Assembly (NCBI RefSeq): GCF_010645065.1
Contig: NZ_JAADZW010000004.1
Span: 1 to 64,000, forward strand
Direction of reading: 5' to 3'
DNA length: 64,000 nucleotides
DNA from: Flavobacterium fluviatile
Lineage (GTDB): Bacteria > Bacteroidota > Bacteroidia > Flavobacteriales > Flavobacteriaceae
Below, piece after piece: positions 60,519 through 64,000 of the stretch. The notes beneath the pieces were generated by a model. It saw only the letters and a program-made list of their open reading frames with translations, made no database searches and was not told the origin of the DNA. Within the stretch, counting starts at the first letter, position 1, and each line of letters starts with the position of its first letter. The position numbers and the translations under genes are program-made.

Positions 60519-60732
60519 ATTTATGTTGCCAAGAACTATTTTTACTTTACTTTTGATTTTCGATTTTTTAAAAAAAAAGCAGAATTAAAATACATATCGT
60601 ATTTTTTTCGAATTAAAAGAATAAATTACTTAGTTTCGCAACCATTATCAACCATTTTTGACATTCATAACAAAAAGCAAAATTTAAAACTATCAAAAAT
60701 CACTTTATATTAATTTAAAATATTACTAACAA

Positions 60733-62418
60733 ATGAGCCAGAACCTTGCTTTTGCAGATTATGCAGTATTTATTATCTATTTTCTCGTCGTGTCCATTTA
60801 CGGATACGTCATCTATCGCAAACGCGAAAAAAACGAACACGATGCCAAGGCATACTTCCTTGCAGAAGGAACCCTTACATGGTGGGCGATTGGAGCTTCT
60901 TTAATTGCTTCAAACATTTCAGCAGAACAATTTATCGGAATGAGTGGCGAGGGCTTCTTCCTGGGGATTGCAGTTGCTGCCTATGAGTGGATTGCCGCTA
61001 TTGCTCTTATTATTGTTGCCGTTTGGTTTATCCCGGTATATCTTAAAAATAAGATCTATACCATGCCACAATTCTTAAAAACACGTTACAACGAATCTAC
61101 TGCCTTGATTATGGCGGTGTTCTGGTTGTTTTTATACGTTTTCGTAAACCTTACTTCTATTTTATATTTAGGAGCGGTTGCTATCAACGGACTTGCAGGT
61201 GGTGAGTATCTGCACGTTATTATGGTTGGTTTAGCTGTTTTTGCTTTGATCATCTCTTTGGGAGGAATGAAAGTTGTAGCTTATACAGACGTTATCCAGG
61301 TAGCGGTTTTAATCATTGGAGGTTTGGTTACTTCTTATATTGCTTTGACGGTTGTAGCAGAAAGTTTTGGTTTTGGAAAAGACGCTCTTGCCGGTTTCAA
61401 CCTATTGATGGAAAAAGCTCCGGAACATTTCAAAATGATCATTCCTGAGCCAACAGCCACTTCTACTCAAAATGATATCGACAAATATCTTACTTTCCCG
61501 GGACTAATGTCTTATCTGGCAGGTATCTGGATCATCAACCTTAACTATTGGGGCTGTAACCAGTACATCACGCAAAGAGCTTTGGGTGCTGATTTGCAGA
61601 CTGCACGTACAGGTATTTTGTTCGCAGGTTTCTTAAAATTATTAATGCCGGTTATCGTAATGTTGCCTGGTATTGCTGCTTATGTTTTATACCAAAATGG
61701 TGATCTTCCACAATTGGTTGGTGGAAAAGACGGAGCTTACTCAGCCATGCTGACATTCTTGCCTACAGGTCTTAAAGGATTATCTGTTGCGGCTTTAACT
61801 GCTGCTATCGTAGCATCTTTGGCTGGTAAAGTAAACAGTATCTCTACTATTTACACCTTAGACGTTCACAAAAAATACATTCAGAAAAATGCAAGCGACA
61901 GACATCAGGTAAATATCGGAAGATATGCTGTTTTCGCAGCGATGCTTTTGGCGGTTTTATTTACATGGAATGATGTTCTTGGAATTGGTGGTGTTGGTGG
62001 ATTCACATACATCCAAAAATATACAGGATTCATTAGCCCTGGAGTATTTGCCATGTTCGTTTTGGGTATGTTCTGGAAAAGAACTACCGGAGCTGCAGCT
62101 ATTGTAGGGGTAATTTTAGGATTCGTGTTATCAGTATTATTTAACGAATATGCCCCTGCATTGTTCGGAAACGAGACTTTATTGTACACTGCTTACAAAA
62201 ATGCTAAAGGCATCTACGAAATTCCATTCCACATCTGTATGGGATTATCATTCTTCTTTACCACACTTGTAATGGTAGCAATGAGCTTCGCAGGACCAAA
62301 AGTTAACCCTAAAGCTTTTGAAACTGAACCAGGAATGTTTGCTGTAAAACCGCAAACGACTGTTTTAATCGTAATTACATTATTAGTTATCATAGCATTA
62401 TACGTTAAGTTCTGGTAA
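60733..62418 (+). CDS. Sodium/sugar symporter, SSS family (SGLT-like)
   Basis: A 561-residue inner-membrane transporter with about 13-14 hydrophobic segments. The N-terminal helix region carries EGTLTWWAIGASLIASNISAEQFIGM, a signature of SGLT-type Na+/solute symporters, and VGGFTYIQKYTGFISPGVFAMF lies in later helices. Galactose or arabinose is the likely cargo. It follows the gal operon but has its own AraR-like site, so I infer L-arabinose (or both) uptake under AraR control. It ends at a strong terminator. Confidence 0.92.
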   Translation: MSQNLAFADYAVFIIYFLVVSIYGYVIYRKREKNEHDAKAYFLAEGTLTWWAIGASLIASNISAEQFIGMSGEGFFLGIAVAAYEWIAAIALIIVAVWFIPVYLKNKIYTMPQFLKTRYNESTALIMAVFWLFLYVFVNLTSILYLGAVAINGLAGGEYLHVIMVGLAVFALIISLGGMKVVAYTDVIQVAVLIIGGLVTSYIALTVVAESFGFGKDALAGFNLLMEKAPEHFKMIIPEPTATSTQNDIDKYLTFPGLMSYLAGIWIINLNYWGCNQYITQRALGADLQTARTGILFAGFLKLLMPVIVMLPGIAAYVLYQNGDLPQLVGGKDGAYSAMLTFLPTGLKGLSVAALTAAIVASLAGKVNSISTIYTLDVHKKYIQKNASDRHQVNIGRYAVFAAMLLAVLFTWNDVLGIGGVGGFTYIQKYTGFISPGVFAMFVLGMFWKRTTGAAAIVGVILGFVLSVLFNEYAPALFGNETLLYTAYKNAKGIYEIPFHICMGLSFFFTTLVMVAMSFAGPKVNPKAFETEPGMFAVKPQTTVLIVITLLVIIALYVKFW

Positions 62419-62437
62419 AATATATTTTCAATTAATT

Positions 62438-62480
62438 AAAAGTCTGAAACTAAAATTGGTTTTCAGACTTTTTTTTGAGT
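62438..62480 (+). terminator. Intrinsic terminator of the symporter gene
   Basis: A perfect 12-bp inverted repeat (AAAAGTCTGAAA at 62,438-62,449; TTTCAGACTTTT at 62,461-62,472) with an 11-base loop, followed by a T-run. Confidence 0.88.
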
Positions 62481-62510
62481 TTATAAATGATGACTTTTTG
62501 GCAAAACATA

Positions 62511-62858
62511 TCAGAACTCCTGTTTTTCTTGTTTGTGATCAATCGATTTGCTTTTATACAAATCAAATTCATAACTGAATATCTCAAGTAGAATTTCATG
62601 ATTCAGATTGGGATGGCATAAGTAAAAACCTTCTTGTAATAATCTTGCCGGAAAATTATCAGAAAATTTACCACAAATACTGAGATTATTAATCACTACA
62701 AATTTTGAATTATCATTTGTTACTTTTATTCTAAAATATCCATACAGATTATCACTGTATTTCACAGCTAAGATTTCGAAAATAAAATTCGTTAATGCAC
62801 CATGTTTATCTGAGAAGTAACCCATATTTTCTAAAATTTCATTTTTTATTATTGCCAT
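62511..62858 (-). CDS. Hypothetical protein
   Basis: A 115-residue cytoplasmic protein (MAIIKNEILENMGYFSDKHG) with no signal peptide, membrane segment or motif that I recognise. The middle region alternates β-like strands (LYGYFRIKVTNDNSKFVVI) and ends in a charged tail (KSIDHKQEKQEF). Convergent with the symporter gene. No neighbour suggests a role. Confidence 0.5.
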   Translation of the reverse strand: MAIIKNEILENMGYFSDKHGALTNFIFEILAVKYSDNLYGYFRIKVTNDNSKFVVINNLSICGKFSDNFPARLLQEGFYLCHPNLNHEILLEIFSYEFDLYKSKSIDHKQEKQEF

Positions 62859-63025
62859 AATTACAGAATGCTTTTTTGGTTTATAACTTTGATAATTAAT
62901 CCTATTTAGATTTTGTGCCTGGTTTTTAAATTTTGCTAGCAGTTATTTAAAAGCTTACAGATGTTTATTTGATTAGCGTAATTTGTTTCTGCATAAAATA
63001 TATTAGATTTTACATTTAGCTGCTC

Positions 63026-63289
63026 CTATGCTTTTTTGCTAAAGATCTCTTTTCTGCGCAATGTAATCGCAGTTTCTTCATGTAATCTTTTTTGATACAA
63101 TTCAATGATAATTTCTTCAATATCATTGTTTGTATTTCTGCCATTAAAAACATGAGTAATGTATGAATTGCTGAACGGAAGCCCTTTTTTATTCCGTATC
63201 GCTTTCTCTTCCAAAAGCTTTTGAACCTCCTTTGAGTATCCTTTTTTAAAGACTTTCTTCATTTTATTCCTTTGCCCGGCTGTAATCAT
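63026..63289 (-). CDS. Small hypothetical protein, HTH-like
   Basis: An 87-residue basic protein (VFKKGYSKEVQKLLEEKAIR; SYITHVFNGRNTNNDIEEII). The segment SNSYITHVFNGR resembles a HTH recognition helix of short XRE-like regulators, and IIIELYQKRLHEETAI is helical. It is divergent from the XRE-type gene at 63,416, a pairing common to mobile or phage-derived regions, though no phage gene is visible. Start could also be the Met at residue 10. Confidence 0.5.
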   Translation of the reverse strand: MITAGQRNKMKKVFKKGYSKEVQKLLEEKAIRNKKGLPFSNSYITHVFNGRNTNNDIEEIIIELYQKRLHEETAITLRRKEIFSKKA

Positions 63290-63415
63290 AGATAAGTTTT
63301 ATTTGAATCATATAATTATTGTATTTTTACTACGTATTTACTACGAAGTAACTACTTCAAATATATATCATTTATTAATATATTGTATCATTTTTAATAC
63401 AAAAATTTAAAAAAA

Positions 63416-63787
63416 ATGCAAACAGAAGGCGAAAGATTACGCTACTACATTGAAAGCAAAGAAGTTAACCTAAGGCAGTTCTGTATAGAAAATGATATAT
63501 TATACACTTCATTGCATCCAATTTTAACCAATTCGAGGTCGCTGGGAATGAATATTTTGAAAAAAATTATGCAGGTTTATCCTAATTTAAATATAAACTG
63601 GGTATTAACCGGCATGGGTGAAATAGAAATCACAGAAGAAAAAAACCACATTTTGCGCGATCCAAATTCAGTTTATCAAAATGCAGATCCCGGATACGAA
63701 GCTTTCTTAAAATATTTTGATAAAGAAGCCACTACAGATAAAATTATCGCCATTATAGAAAAGAAATTAGAGGATAAGAAGAAGTGA
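63416..63787 (+). CDS. XRE-family HTH protein
   Basis: A 123-residue DNA-binding protein. The N-terminal HTH (GERLRYYIESKEVNLRQFCI; LYTSLHPILTNSRSLGMNIL) leads to YPNLNINWVLTGMGEIEI, a motif I recall from many Bacteroidota XRE and phage CI-like regulators. The C-terminal helix (ATTDKIIAIIEKKLEDKKK) may mediate dimerisation. It stands alone, divergent from the small HTH-like gene. Confidence 0.72.
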   Translation: MQTEGERLRYYIESKEVNLRQFCIENDILYTSLHPILTNSRSLGMNILKKIMQVYPNLNINWVLTGMGEIEITEEKNHILRDPNSVYQNADPGYEAFLKYFDKEATTDKIIAIIEKKLEDKKK

Positions 63788-63793
63788 TTATAA

Positions 63794-64000
63794 CCCCTGC
63801 TCCCCGAAGTCTTCAAACTGAAAAGCTGCGCAAATGTCTCTGACTTTGCGCATTTTTTTAATGTTATTATAATCCTTAACTTCTCAAAGTCTCCCGACTT
63901 TTTACCTAAAATTCTTGTATACCCCTGCTCCCCGAAGTCTTCAACTGAAAAGCTGCGCAAATGTCTCCGACTTTGCGCAATTTTTTAATGTTATTATAAT
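63794..64000 (+). repeat. Two copies of an ~80-bp terminator-bearing repeat
   Basis: CCCCTGCTCCCCGAAGTCTT begins both copies (63,794-63,873 and 63,922-64,000, the latter reaching the window edge). They differ by a few bases. Each has TGCGCAAA and TTTGCGCA arms around a 10-base loop, followed by T6-7, i.e. an intrinsic-terminator form. A 48-base spacer separates them. Confidence 0.75.

Noticed and set aside
1..64000. CRISPR array or cas genes
   Set aside because: No regularly spaced 25-40-bp repeats with unique spacers and no cas-like product are present; the repeats seen are inverted or irregular.

Overview
The window looks like a chromosome segment of a Flavobacterium-type member of the Bacteroidota. 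The evidence is low G+C, weak Shine-Dalgarno signals, many promoters with the phylum's -7 box (TAnnTTTG), SusC/SusD outer-membrane machinery, Bacteroidota-specific DUF families (DUF2480, DUF3078, DUF5689) and several interspersed repeat types common in flavobacterial intergenic regions.

Layout. 1-530: a short iterated repeat and two identical tRNA-Asn genes with terminator and promoter. 531-13,480: housekeeping genes (RseP protease, old yellow enzyme, Gfo/Idh/MocA oxidoreductase, DUF4256, MFS transporter), then a TonB-dependent receptor broken by a one-base frameshift behind a structured leader, its DUF5689 lipoprotein partner, and HflX. 13,480-18,250: an iron-sulfur assembly operon read leftward (sufS, lipoprotein, sufE, sufT, DUF2480, DUF3078), with a GxxExxY gene inserted between sufE and sufT, flanked by two ~120-bp direct repeats. 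18,439-22,336: a class-C-type serine hydrolase, then a tight AT-rich three-gene cassette (Ser/Thr kinase, unknown protein, PD-(D/E)XK nuclease-like protein) that is the best candidate for an undescribed system. 22,337-28,800: mixed metabolic and hypothetical genes, including a GNAT acetyltransferase gene interrupted by a stop codon.

28,807-53,350 is an L-arabinan/L-arabinose locus: a lipoprotein mutarotase, araA, araD, araB, five GH43 enzymes, a GH127/GH146-type enzyme, a GH51 arabinofuranosidase, SusD, SusC, a Nudix-fold AraR-type regulator, transaldolase/FSA and transketolase. Seven copies of a 19-bp motif (AAGTGT-N7-ACATTT or close) lie before araB, susC (three), araR, the transketolase gene and the SSS sugar transporter gene at 60,733. 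I infer one regulon covering polymer capture, depolymerisation, uptake, AraBAD conversion to D-xylulose 5-phosphate and the non-oxidative pentose phosphate steps.

53,651-62,480: a geranylgeranyl-reductase-family flavoprotein, a GntR regulator diverging from a Leloir galactose operon (galM-galK-galT-galE), then the sugar/Na+ symporter. 62,500-64,000: small hypothetical and HTH proteins, ending in a duplicated ~80-bp terminator-bearing repeat. Nothing here came from a database search; family names rest on recognised motifs.
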